Positions 1 to 10,440 of a stretch of 64,000 bases of DNA are shown here, piece after piece. The DNA is taken from the NCBI GenBank assembly GCA_964036315.1, contig OZ038482.1, positions 16,364,569 to 16,428,568 on the forward strand, read 5' to 3'. The DNA comes from Acanthosepion esculentum. Lineage: Eukaryota; Mollusca; Cephalopoda; Sepiida; Sepiidae. A model generated the notes under the pieces. It was given only the letters and a program-made list of their open reading frames with translations, searched no databases and was not told the origin of the DNA. Every line of letters starts with the position of its first letter. Within the stretch, counting starts at the first letter, position 1. The position numbers were made by a program, and so were the translations under genes.

Positions 1-160
1 TTATTTCATCCACGTGTGTCATCTTCATTCAGCCAGGCAAAAATTACTTATATCACCCACTCATACAGCATTCTGACAATAAACAGTTTCCATATTTCAA
101 CTATGCCAGTGAATATATTACCCAGCTCTTATCAATAAATTAAAATATATGAAGGTTTAA

Positions 161-366
161 TTAACCCTTTGAGACCTGACCACCGCTTTTCCGGTAGTAG
201 AGAAAAAGGACTTAATGCCCAGCCACCGGTTGAACGATGGGTAAACATTTGTAACTATTTTTATATCTACCGTGAAACTATACATACCAATTATTTGCGA
301 ATTTTGACTCAGGAGCTCAGGCAGAAGGGTTAAAATTGTTCAGGAACGCAGGGCCCAAAGGGTTAA
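161..366. mobile_element. piggyBac-type MITE, copy 1
   Basis: A 206-bp unit that begins TTAACCCTTTGAG and ends CCAAAGGGTTAA, so its ends are inverted repeats. TTAA target duplications followed by CCC-starting TIRs are the hallmark of the piggyBac superfamily. There is no coding capacity, so it is non-autonomous. A second copy lies near 2988-3192 and shares the internal sequence. No piggyBac transposase is visible in the window. Confidence 0.75.
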
Positions 367-1700
367 ATTATTTCTGTTATTTTGGCGAGTAAACTACACC
401 CTATCTCTGAAAAGCTATTCATTGTATACAGGTTTTAGCTGAAGTGCTCTCGAAGATCAGATTCCATTTTTAGAAGGATTTTAATTAATCTGATATAATG
501 GATGAAGTATTTTTGATAGAGAATAGCCCAAAGTGATTAATACAAATAACCATCCTGTGGGGGGAAATGATAAACAGAAATTCAATATAATTTCCTGACC
601 ATGGATAAGATTAAGGAGAATGTGATGAATTATCTGATGGCCGTAATATGGACTTTGCAGAAAGGGAAAAAGCACAACTGGATTTTCAAGGCCCTAAGGG
701 GAGACTCTGGAAGCGACTAAGTACCTTAAGCTACTTTTATTAATATTAAATGATTAGATTTTTTCTGGATAAATAATATTAAATGATTAGATTTTTTCTG
801 GACAAATCGCACGTGTACATATATACCTTCTCAAAACAAACAAGGCTTTTCTATATCGGTGTGGAGCGCAACAAAAATTTTTTAAATGCCATTTGTACCT
901 CGAAAATATCAATATCTATCTTTGAGTTTCATATAGATTAGCCTGAAGGATTATTCTTTCGGGGAGGAAATTCCTTCAAGACATCCATATTCCAACCATC
1001 TCTTTTATTAAACATTCCGGAAATTTCCTTCAACCACTGGATTTAGTCTGCGAGCATTCTAAGGGAAAGCGTCCCATTTGAATAGTTCATAAAAGGCGTG
1101 AATGGAATAAAAATGTTACAAGTTGAATTTTTTTTTTTTTTTTTAAATAAAAGAAGAATTTTTCTGGTTTCACTATTTGAAACTCAAAAATAATTTTGTT
1201 AAAAGCATTCCTCACGTTTAGTTTTAGTTGGAACAAGAAATTTGGATATGATGCGGATGAATGGTAACTACCATTATCGCTGTAAAAGAATAATGAAAAT
1301 TTACAGATGCATTCATTTTGTCTCTATTTTTAATTTCTGTTATTAGTAGTATTAGTGGTTGTAGTAGTAATAGCAGTAGCCACAGCAGTAATAGGTTTAC
1401 TTATTTCCTTGTTGTACCGAAAAATATATAATGGCATTGTGACATAGGACTACTGTAACATATTCGCCACGAAGCGGTTTATAAATAAACATTGCAATTT
1501 GCCACTCGACAGGAATCCCTTTCAGGCGAGTCACTCTCTCCGTCTGCACGAATGTTTTTAAATGACTCGGAAAATTTAAAATATAATAAATCGATGTTTC
1601 TAATTTCCATTCGCCAGCAAGACATATACTCCAAAATAAAACCCCGATACACACATCTAAAGATTTAAACGAGTATTCCATTTCTAGTGTAGGTACTCAT
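367..1700. other. AT-rich stretch without recognisable gene
   Basis: I see no coding or RNA feature here. The only structure is a 33-bp perfect-but-one tandem duplication at 742-774 and 775-807, and a 16-17 nt T run near 1129. Short ORFs in both strands have no recognisable motif. Confidence 0.5.
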
Positions 1701-1729
1701 GTGGCGAGACTTAAACGAGAATGCAGGAG

Positions 1730-2910
1730 AAAGCTTCCACTTAGCATTTCTTTTATCCTTTCCATGCTTTTCGGTTAGCTCTCACGGTGACGGGTGGAAC
1801 TTATTCCGACATATCTCCCTGTTGGGTTATCCTCTCCTAATTTTCGAAACCGTTACTAGGGGACGCTCCCCAGCATTAAAAATACACTGCGACAATTATT
1901 TATCGCTCTCTTCTTACTTTTCCGCTTATACGACAACATGTAAATCTCTCGCGGAAGATCGTGTTCCCTTTTGGGAAACGCATTAACAATACATACACAC
2001 ACACGTACGTACGCATCCTTCACTTCATTTTTCTAGAATTTTCTTCTACACCCAACTATACATATTCACTAGCTTAAATGTTTTCTCCGTTAATGTTCAT
2101 TGCTAAGTAAGACAACAATATTCTATTGTATATGCAATCCTTTATTATAAATACATTATTATTTGTTTGTACTCATATATATATTGCTCCTTTTTGTTTC
2201 TTTAAATTCTTTTAGGTGGACTCATAACCCGAATCTGCCATGTTGGCTGTGGGCATTTCAGGAGACACACTTGTGTATCTCTCAACGCGTACACGGGCCC
2301 GCAACAGTAATAACGATCGCTTGACGTTTGTCAAGGGATGTGTTAACACGCTCGTCTCTTTCTCTCTGGTGACAGGCGAACTTGCCCGTCTTTTATTTTG
2401 TTTGTGGGGCTTGAAAAAGTCATTTGGGAATTCACTCCAGATATGATTCGGGCCTTTCCATTGGACGACGAACAAACTTCACGTCGGCTCCTGAAAAGGT
2501 CCGTAAAAGAATTTGTTTCTGAGAAGTGAAGATTATTTGAATTTTGTTTTTAATTGTTTCCTAGTTGGCCGAAAAACATTTCGCATCAACGTGTGAAATT
2601 TTACGTGTTTTGTTTTCGATTCGCTTTTGCGTGTATGTTAAACAAAATTTGTAAATTCGAGTCTTTTTAATTTCTAAAAAAATCAATGAGTCAGTGCTTT
2701 GAATTTCAAATCTAGATCTAGTTTTGTTCACTACAATGTAACCCTTTATTGTAAATACATTATCATTTGTTTGTACATATATATTGGTCCTTTTTGTTTC
2801 TTTACATTTTTACATTGACTCATATTCCGAATCTGCCATGTTGGTTGTGGGCATTTCAGGAGACACACGTGTTTATCTCTCAACGCGTACACCGACCCGC
2901 AACAGTAAGA
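1730..2910. repeat. Dispersed repeat family shared with 43.5-44.5 kb
   Basis: The segment around 1820-1945 (from GAAACCGTTACTAGGGG to GACAACATGTAAAT) recurs at about 43545-43650. The segment around 2205-2310, running from GTGGACTCAT to CAACGCGTACAC, recurs at 2800-2910 and again at 44395-44515. The third copy runs directly into an RTE-like RT C-terminus, so the family may be untranslated sequence of that retrotransposon. That link is inference. Confidence 0.6.
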
Positions 2911-2987
2911 TTGGATTACACACGTACATATGCACCATTCACTTCATTTTTTAGGACTTTCTCCTACATCAAACTACACATACGCAA

Positions 2988-3192
2988 ACAACCCTTTGAG
3001 CCATTACCACCGCTTTACAGAGGTAGAGAAAAATGACTTAATGCCCAGCTACCTGTTGAACGGAGGGTAAACACTTGTAACTACTTTTACATCTACCGGG
3101 AAACATTACATACCAATTATTTTTTAATTTTAACTAAGGAACTCAGGCAGAAAGATAAAAATTATTCATGAATGCAGGGCTCAAAGGGTTAA
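2988..3192. mobile_element. piggyBac-type MITE, copy 2
   Basis: About 205 bp with the same interior as the unit at 161-366. The left end reads ACCCTTTGAG, with the flanking TTAA eroded, and the right end reads CTCAAAGGGTTAA. Body identity is high but not perfect, so this is an older or independently mutated copy. Confidence 0.7.
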
Positions 3193-3954
3193 TACAACCT
3201 GACACGCTATCAAAAAGGAAAGCAGCTCTGATAATTTCGACTCTTGAAAAAATAAAACGTTCAAAACCTGAAAAGCGCAATTTGCATTATAAATTATTAA
3301 AAGAAAACAGATTCCAGTTGATTTCTTTAATGCCTCTAGATTTTGTTGTGAAATTGTCGTGAATTTGGCAAATAGAAAATGAACTTTTAGAAGTTTATTT
3401 AAATGATTTTACGGAAATGTTTTATTTTTTCCGTTTATACGCAGAAACTGTTGCGTTCACGTTGCACTAATTCTTTGCAGAATTATAATCGGCTTTTTAA
3501 AAAAAAGATAATTGTAATCACATTTATATCCCGTTGAAGTTGTCGGAACATTAACTAAATTAATATGTTATTTTGGAGCTGTAAAATGCAGTCTTTTATA
3601 AAGAATTATGAAAACTATATAGTTAGTTAGGCTTGAAGCATGAAACATCCGGGTGACAGACTTCATTTCTATAACAAGTTCCCAAATAATTCTGAAATTT
3701 TTGTGGCTTCACTAAATCAAGAATAAGATGCGAAATTTTGATTTGATTGTCAGGATCGATAGGGAATCCATTGATAGCCAGGATTGATTTGTCGCTTTGA
3801 AAATCAGTAGAGAGTTAGATTTTCATTAGATGTCTCCAAGCCTTGTGTCACATTATGCTACGCTTACTAACTAATAATAATAATAATAATTTTGGGAATA
3901 TGCAAATGATTTGAGTTCAAATCGATGTGAATTCATAGAGAATAATAAACAGAA

Positions 3955-4035
3955 ATCCACTTAACTGTGAAATATACTTGAACCCGGTACGCTGAGTCTA
4001 CATACCGCACCAATAGCCGCTACGATAAACGCACA
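3955..4035 (-). mobile_element. Possible tRNA-derived SINE head
   Basis: On the minus strand a GGCTATTGGTGCGG segment resembles a pol III A box, followed about 30 nt later by a B-box-like GGGTTCAAGT. The sequence then runs into AT-rich DNA. It could be a decayed tRNA pseudogene instead. I see only one copy in this window, which limits confidence. Confidence 0.3.
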
Positions 4036-4439
4036 TCCCAAGCTAATATTTTAACCGTTAAGAATGGGGTGTTTACGTATCAATCAGTTGCAGCTAAAAC
4101 AAAAGTATACATGAGACCTGTGTAAGATCAAATTATCAATCCTTGATACGTCAGCCTAGGATCAGTGTAGTATCTGTTCCACTTTGGTCCTCATATTACG
4201 GTGCAGGACAGCAGTATTGTTTTACTTTCGCGAGAGTTCCCTTTGACTTAATGGTGAGGCTCGAAGCACTCTTACGTCTCATGACGTTTCAGGCAGACAG
4301 TCAAGTGCGTGTGTGGAGAAAACTGCACGAGGCCGTGGTTCTTGCCTTTCAGCAGGCGGTTGTGCAAGTTGGTATTGACTGCAATATTGTGAAGATTGTT
4401 CTCTTCGAGCCGGTGTGCTTCCAAGTGAATTTGTAATCT

Positions 4440-4734
4440 GTCTTTACAAGTTTAACATAAACAATTCTTGTTGCAGACTATTTGCTTCATTTTGAGCCTC
4501 GCTATGTTTCTAGATGGTGGTGGTTTGCTTAATCAAGATAATGTAATCCCCACACCCAACTGTACCTGGGTAAGAGGAAATTGGTTCCAGGAATCTTCGG
4601 ATGACTTCCCTGTAAATCAATGGCCATCACGCTCGCTAGAATTAATTTTTGTTGCGCATGTATGGGATATGTTTAGAAACTCACTAAATTCCCTGCAGTT
4701 ACGCTCAGTAAGCACAACTGTTACCTGGTAAAAT
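4440..4734 (+). pseudogene. Tc1-like transposase relic
   Basis: The frame opening at 4468 encodes LLNQDNVIPTPN, then WFQESSDDFPVNQWPSR, then VAHVWDM. These align with the Tc1 pattern of a QDN motif carrying the second catalytic Asp, about 20 residues of spacer, a WP-x-SPDLNPIE-type block and a HxWD motif. The third catalytic region is degraded: SPDLNPIE has become RSLELIFVA, so the acidic residue is lost or shifted. Upstream sequence to about 4140 is open but I could not align it. The element is dead and no TIRs were identified. Confidence 0.6.
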
Positions 4735-4962
4735 TTATGCTACGTCAAATAAGCCCGCATTGTTTTGGTAAAGAGAGGAGTTATATACACAAGAGGTTTT
4801 TAAGATATATGCTACTATAAAATATATTTCTAAATACACTGAAAGAAAATAAAACTGACGTTTACTCAAGATTAAACGTAAAAGTAATATAATATCATTA
4901 CAATAAATGATCACATTTAATAATAATAATAATTATTATTTCTCATGTCCAAAGTTTCGCAA

Positions 4963-5572
4963 CCAGTCACTGTCACATAATCAAGGATGGAAATAACTCG
5001 AAATACAAGATCTGCGCAAAATATGATGAAACTGTCAACCATATTATCTCAGGATGTCAGGAACTTGCAAAAAATGAATATACCCAGAGACATATCTGGT
5101 ATCGACATAAGTGCACTGGAAGATATGCAAGAAGCACAAAATCGAAACCACTGAGAAATGGTATGACCACCAATCAGACACAGTTATACAAAATAACGAT
5201 GTCACTATCCTGTGGGATATGCCAATTCAAACTGATGAGGAAATAAAAACCAACAGACCTGATATTATGATAAAAGACCAGAAATTCAGGAAATGTATGC
5301 TTATTGACATAGCAGTACCATCTGAGAGAAACACCTCCATAAAAATTATCGAAAAATTGTCCAAATACATGGACCTGAAGATCAAGATTAACAGGATGTG
5401 GGGAATGAAGAACTGAGACTGTACTAATAGTAATCGGAGCTCTGGGACTCGTGAGAAAAGGCATGGACAGTTTTACTAACAGTTTTCCAGGTAACATCAA
5501 CATACAAGTTGCCCAGAAGATCGCCCTACTAGGAACATTCCATATACTAAGAAAAGTGCTATCAATTAAATG
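4963..5572 (+). pseudogene. C-terminal end of a non-LTR retrotransposon polyprotein
   Basis: Two overlapping frames give a C-x-H-x4-C zinc-knuckle-like segment (residues ICAKYDETVNHIISGC), then W-K-x-C-K-K, then ILWDMPIQTDEEIKTNRPDI and LIDIAVPSERN. The RPD...DIA pair is the PD-(D/E)XK-like endonuclease signature placed after the RT in several LINE families. A further in-frame stretch VIGALGLV...QKIALLGTFHILRKVLSI ends at 5572. A frameshift near 5110 and a stop at 5414 break the ORF. The RT domain is absent, as expected for a 5'-truncated LINE copy. An (AAT)n tract near 5652-5682 lies just downstream and may be its tail. Confidence 0.8.
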
Positions 5573-5649
5573 ACCATTCTCCTATAGGGCCTAACGACTA
5601 TAGTTTGGACAAGGCTCTACAAGATACAAAGCAGGAAACATAACACGCA

Positions 5650-5651
<2 letters not shown>

Positions 5652-5681
<30 letters not shown>

Positions 5682-5682
5682 A
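5652..5682. repeat. (AAT)n tract
   Basis: About ten AAT units lie 80 bp 3' of the retrotransposon end. Simple-repeat 3' tails are common for poly(A)-less LINEs, so the association is plausible but not proven. Confidence 0.8.
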
Positions 5683-5847
5683 CTGTATATCCTCCTTGGG
5701 CGTTAACATTGGTTTGTAAAATATTACAATGCGAAATTCGACGCCTTTTGCTCCCGTTGAGGCAATATATAAACAATTTAATAGTCGTCCATGCATGTTC
5801 AAAGGGAACTGGTTTGTTGATCCTACCGGCTGAAGTTATCACGCATC

Positions 5848-6200
5848 TTACACTGTATGTGTCGTAGTATGGATATTACGTGGACAGTCACTATCCTGCT
5901 GGAAAAGCAAATTGTCTTCTTGCATCGGCAATAGCTTAAGAACGGGATGAACGATATTCTGGACGTAAAGAACACCGCTCAACATTCCTATCACAAAAGC
6001 GAGCGATTGTTGTAACTTATGGGATTCCACAGCTTGATTCGAGCGGTTAAGCTTGCATGTTGTAGACAAATGAACCCTGGAAGATGTCGTTCTCCCAGTC
6101 CTTTGCACGAAAAGTGAATTGATTCCCTTAGTCGTTTACATGAAAGCAAAACCTGTTCTTATTACTGAATAATACGGAACGCAAGTTGATTCACCAGATG
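5848..6200 (-). pseudogene. Tc1-like transposase relic (minus strand)
   Basis: The minus strand first reads VLFSNKNRFCFHVND, matching the Tc1 block FSDESRF around the first catalytic Asp, which is here Asn. It then reads YVQNIVHPVLKLLP and LLFQQDSDCP, matching the QQDNARPH block that carries the second Asp. Stops and at least one frameshift separate the blocks, and the third acidic block is missing because the fragment ends near 5848. Upstream sequence to about 6420 probably belongs to it. Confidence 0.65.
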
Positions 6201-6484
6201 AGCCTCACGCGACAGAACTTGAGCGGTACACGACAGCATTGTAGCGTAAGCAGATGCCTCTGCTAAAGGAGCGCCGCGTGCCTATGATCCTACAGCAATT
6301 TAATTATCCTGACGGGCTCTTAAAATTACTGGGACCACACTTTGCACTTATCTCTGGTTTCTCACTTCTTAAATGCGTCGAACTGGGAATATTCACTTGA
6401 TCATTGCTACCAACACTAAAACGTCAAAGATATTTTATGTCCAAAATTCGCACCAATTCTCCGAACTGAACAACTAGACTCTTG

Positions 6485-6850
6485 AACATCTGTCTATATT
6501 TCTGAGAAGAGGTATTGTAACTATTTACACTATTTACATTGTTTGGACTGTTGTCCTCATCTTTATTGCCATATTCACCTTCAACATCTGACTATATTTC
6601 TGAGATGAGGTATTGTATCTATTTACATTGTTTGAACTGTTGTCCTCATCTTTATTGCCATATTCACCTTCAACATCTGTCTATATTTCTGAGATGACAT
6701 ATTGTAACTATTTACCCTAGTTATATTGTTCGGACTGTTGTCATCATCTGCATTGCCATATTTAGAGTCTATATTTCTGAGATGAGGTATTGTACCTATT
6801 TACACTATTTACATTCTTCGGACTGTTGTCCCCATCTTTATTGTCATAGT
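6485..6850 (-). repeat. Tandem array of the 3' tail of the SINE/hammerhead family
   Basis: Four imperfect units of roughly 90-100 bp each contain TCTATATTTCTGAGATGAGG, a TATTTACA segment, TGGACTGTTGTC and a CATCTTTATTGCCATATTCA block. In complementary orientation this matches the AATAAAGATGA...CAGTCCGAA...AATGTAAATA tail seen 3' of the hammerhead-like motif at 7093-7135. Related arrays occur at 13540-13740 and 53660-53960. Confidence 0.75.
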
Positions 6851-6861
6851 CGTGACGTCCC

Positions 6862-7190
6862 CAAGGACACATGATACAGCCGATAAAAGTGTTGGTTGAA
6901 GTAATCCATTGACATGACCCAAAATGTTGTGAGTTCAATACCTGACCACAGCAAAGGTGAACAGAAACTTGTCGAGTTCAGTTACTAAATGGAATTAATT
7001 AATTATTCAGAAAAGGCATGGCATATGGAACTAGAACAATCTACCCCAGTGGACTAAATAAATGATTCGGTTGGAAATTCCAACGTATAGCAGCTGAAGA
7101 AGGCCGGAACGTACAACGACCGAAACGTCGTCAATATGAGAATAAAGATGATTGCAACAGTCCGAACAATGGAAATAGTGTAAATAGACC
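6862..7190 (+). mobile_element. tRNA-derived SINE-like unit ending in a hammerhead-like motif
   Basis: The 5' part resembles a degraded tRNA head; a B-box-like GAGTTCAATACC sits near 6931. The body contains GGAACTAGAACAATCTACC, then CTGAAGA-AGGCC...CGACC-GAAAC-GTC at 7093-7130, then an AATAAAGATGA tail. Related copies are at 13716-14050 and 58600-58930 (minus). In the copy near 13965 (minus) the head reads ATGGCCCAGTGGATAAAGA, a good A box. Calling this a SINE is inference from the pol III-like boxes and copy structure. Confidence 0.55.
7090..7135 (+). ncRNA. Hammerhead-ribozyme-like motif (degenerate)
   Basis: The core CTGAAGA (CUGANGA) is followed by a helix II candidate AGGCC/GACC, then GAAAC-GUC. 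Helix III is only ACGU, which is self-complementary and could form only between two molecules. Helix I pairing is poor here and better in the copy at 58634-58680. Activity is doubtful. Confidence 0.4.
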
Positions 7191-7314
7191 CTTGAAGGTC
7201 TGCACTCCTACCCTAGCAAGCGTCAGTGAGAAGCATGTGTGTGTCTTTGTCGCATGACACCGGTTTGCACTGGATTCTTTCACCTTATCACAGTATGTAT
7301 CCCCGTTTAAAGCA

Positions 7315-7735
7315 CAGACACAGGCGCTTCCTGGGTAAGACGATAAACTACGTCCGCTTCCCGGGTAAGACGATAAACTACGTCCGCTTCCCGGGTAAGA
7401 CGATAAACTACGTCCGATAGCAAAGCCTCTAGTCAGGATGTTTTGAGGAGCGTGGAAACACTTCTTAATTGCTGGTGTTCCCAGGTCCACCATGACCCGC
7501 GGTGGTAGCAGCTGTTAGGGTCTCAACTATGGGCAAATAGTTAGCACCCCCAAAAGGCGTCAAAACACTATGAAAGTATCAAAATAGGTTTCACTGCCAG
7601 CAATACTTTTATTAAAAAAATAATTACCAGCAATACATTTTTGAAAAAATAATATTACCAGCAACAGAAATTTTGTCTGCATTAAATAACCCATTGAGGT
7701 GTTGGTATGCCGTAAAACAAACCAAACCAAACAGA
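7315..7735 (+). repeat. Dispersed repeat family with a 30-bp VNTR head, copy 1
   Basis: Three 30-bp units carrying GTAAGACGATAAACTACGTC at 7326-7415 precede a conserved body with GAGCGTGGAAACAC, GCTGGTGTTCCCAGG and ATGGGCAAATAGTTA. After it come several TACCAGCAATAC segments and a terminal CCGTAAAACAAACCAAACC. Copies at 21490-21915 and 31736-32160 have two VNTR units each. ORFs reading FPGKTINYVR repeats are translation of the VNTR and are not a gene. Confidence 0.75.
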
Positions 7736-7935
7736 CACAGGCTTGTATGAGAGTTACTACGTTAAAAACTGACGAAAAACTGACCATTTTTTCATTAAAA
7801 TCTCCTATCGATTGGCATTTACATATTGTATACACGTCAAAAACTGCATCGTCCTTCAAGTTTGCAATTTTATTTTCCGTCATTGACTAACTTTCTCTCA
7901 TTCACTGTACACAGTTTATAATCAGTGATCATGTA
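7675..7935 (+). repeat. Dispersed repeat, inverted copy of 15890-16140
   Basis: From ATTAAATAACCCATTGAGG to TTATAATCAGTGATCATG the sequence matches the reverse complement of about 15890-16140 almost throughout. Matching blocks include GACACAGGCTTGTATGAGAG and CTGTACACAGTTTATAATCA. Both copies have interrupted ORFs in different frames, so I infer a non-coding repeat. Confidence 0.7.
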
Positions 7936-8103
7936 GAGGGTGCGAGGGGTAAATTGTCGCCAATCTAAATTTTTAATTACGCGCAAGCACGTTGTTTGTT
8001 TTTTATTTCTTCAACTGCACTATATAGTAGGGTCAGTTGGGCACCTCGATGGGAAAAAATATAACCATGACGCAATTCACTCCGCCAGAAATTTAGAAAC
8101 GGC

Positions 8104-8690
8104 ATGCTGTACTGTTTGGCATTCACGCTGGGAGCTCCAATACGAACATTTCAGAGTGTTTGGATGTCCATCTGTGAACAGAGCAGAGGATTAGGAAAGA
8201 GTCTAATGGTGATTACGAAAATGTTTGGAGTGATCACTAGTGATGGCGGTATTATGCCTCCATTCATCTTCCCCGGTGCCTCGGATTAAGCACGGAGGCC
8301 TACATCAAGTGCCTAAAGGAGATAGTGCTGTTTTGGGACAAGGGGGTGGCTGCTGGAAGACTTTATGTCTGGCATAAGGTCTTCCAGCACTATGCCACAC
8401 AGGCAAGAGAACCCATTCTTGGATGACAGACCGTTTCTGCAACCACATCCCTCCTTACATCTGGCAGCCTAACTCCGCAGACTGCAACCCCCTTGATTAT
8501 TATGTATGGGGCGCAGTTGAACGGGAGACCGACAAAACTCCTTGTAACACCAAAGATGAACTGCAAGCAAGGATTATGGCAGCATTCACCAACTTAATCA
8601 AGGAGACCGATCAGAGAGGAAGGCAGGAGATTCCGAAGTCGTCTGTAGGCCGTGGTTGAAGCCAATTGCGATTTTATTGAATAAATTTAC
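8104..8690 (+). pseudogene. mariner-like transposase relic, copy 1
   Basis: Blocks in order are VITSDGGIMPPFIF, then STEAYIKCLKEIVL and AAGRLYVWH, then (after frameshifts) HSWMTDRFCNHIPPYIWQP, then NSADCNPLDYYVWGAVERE. The last is the SPDxNPLDYxxW block that holds the third catalytic Asp of mariner-type enzymes. TPCNTKDELQARIMAAFTN and a degraded basic tail follow. The QDSAPxH block with the second Asp is destroyed near 8380. At least two frameshifts and a stop at 8287 make it dead. A sister relic lies at 49690-50110 with the same 3' flank. Confidence 0.8.
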
Positions 8691-9469
8691 TCTTTACTAT
8701 TTCAAGATATTTTTGTGTAGTTTTGGTAAATATTATTATAGTGTTATTTTCATTTTTGTGGAATTTAGACCACAATTTATCCATCGCACACTCTCCATGC
8801 ATAAATGTTAGCATTTTTCTGTGTATATAAATATTGTTACACATTATGAAATGGACAAAGTTCTTCCTCGTCATAGTACCATAGTCTCGAGGTATTGTAT
8901 TGATGCTAATGTGTCTCTGCAGCATATCATAAATAATAAAAGTTCGGGATATACGCGACTGGTGAATTACGCTATGAAGTCTGATCGATTCCAGTTGCGT
9001 CAACAGATTTTCACATTGTCATGGATCGACCTGGGGAGACGGAACTGACTTCAGCAAAAGTGAAACTGAATTTTGGATTCCTGCAAAGGAGACGTAATTT
9101 ACAGTAGTAAAGGTTAAATTAGTGGGCAACGGTAAAGCCGGAATTTTGTTACTTGTCAGTCTAGCAAAGATTGATAGGTAGGATGCAGTTTAGTGCTAAT
9201 AACACAGTAGCGAGCTTAGCTTGGTTCGGTACTCACTGTAAATTACCCCTTTCGTCGTCAGGCGTAAAGAAAATGTACACGTGGCTAATCGAAGTACATC
9301 CTGAATCTTGGCACATACAGTCTATCACTCACACGGAAATATGCACACACATGCATTTACACACACACGCGCGCATATATGTGTGTCAGGTGGGTATGCA
9401 CAAATACATACACACGTATACATATATATTTATAAACATTATTTAAAAGCCTATTTTTAGGTTTTTCCT

Positions 9470-10182
9470 TCATCTTTTTTTCTTTGCTTCATTCTTTATT
9501 CGTTCATTTCCCCCTCCTTCAACCTCTCTCTCTCTTTCTCTCTTTCTTTCTCTCTCTTCCTCTCTCGCTCTCTCCCTCTCTCTCTCTCTCGTTCCTTTAA
9601 CTTTCTTTTTCTGTTTTTTCATTTACCCCTCCTTCAACAACTCTCTCTATCTCTTTCTCTTTCTCTCTCTCTCTCTCTCTCTTATTTAACTTTCTTTTTT
9701 TTTCTTTCTTCATTCCCCATTCCTTCACCCACTCTCTCTTTCCTTTGGTTTTCTTTCTTTTGTTTTTTTCATTCCCCCTTCCTTCACCCACTCTCTCTCT
9801 TTCCTTTAACTTTCTTTCTTTTGCTTTCTTCTTTCCCCATTCATTCACACACTCTCTTTTTCTCTCTCTCTCTCTCCTTTAACTTTCTTTCTTTTGCTTT
9901 CTTTGTTTCCCCCTTCCTTCAACCTTTCTCTCTCTATTTTTTATAACTTTCTTTCTTTTGCTTTCTTTGTTTCCCCCTTCTTTCAATCCCCCCTCTCTCT
10001 CTCTCTCTCTTTCTCTCTTTCCTTTAACGTTCTTCTTTTACTTTCTTCATTCCCACTCCTTCAACCACACACTCTCTCTCTTTCCTTTAACTTTCTCTTT
10101 CGTTCTTTTGCTCATTACTGATTTTATTTACGTGCCGCTTTTCTCGTCCTTTCTTTCCTATTTTTTTCATTCTTTCATTCCT

Positions 10183-10230
<48 letters not shown>

Positions 10231-10440
10231 ATCCCATCTCGTCTTTTCACAATAGTGCGTTTCTGTTTCTTTTCTTTCCTTCATTTTTATTTTCACCTTT
10301 TTCCTGTATCTTTTTTTTTTGTCCTTTTCTTTCCTAACTTCTTTCTCCCCTTCGTTCTTCCTTTCTTCGTCCGATTATTTCTACCTTTCTTTCTTTCTTT
10401 TATTTTCCACTATCCCCTTTACTTCCTTTTTCACGAAATG
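9470..10440. repeat. Pyrimidine-rich simple-repeat tract of about 1 kb
   Basis: The plus strand is almost pure C/T, mixing (CT)n, (TTTC)n at 10185-10230, and recurring CATTCCCCnTTCCTTCA blocks. That gives a roughly 65-bp higher-order periodicity between about 9600 and 10100. ORFs across it on either strand are low-complexity (Ser/Leu/Phe or Lys/Glu/Arg) and I do not call them genes. Confidence 0.9.

Noticed and set aside
7131..7493. Minus ORF with three repeats of SGRSLSSYPG
   Set aside because: It translates the 30-bp VNTR; the other copies of the family do not keep the frame.
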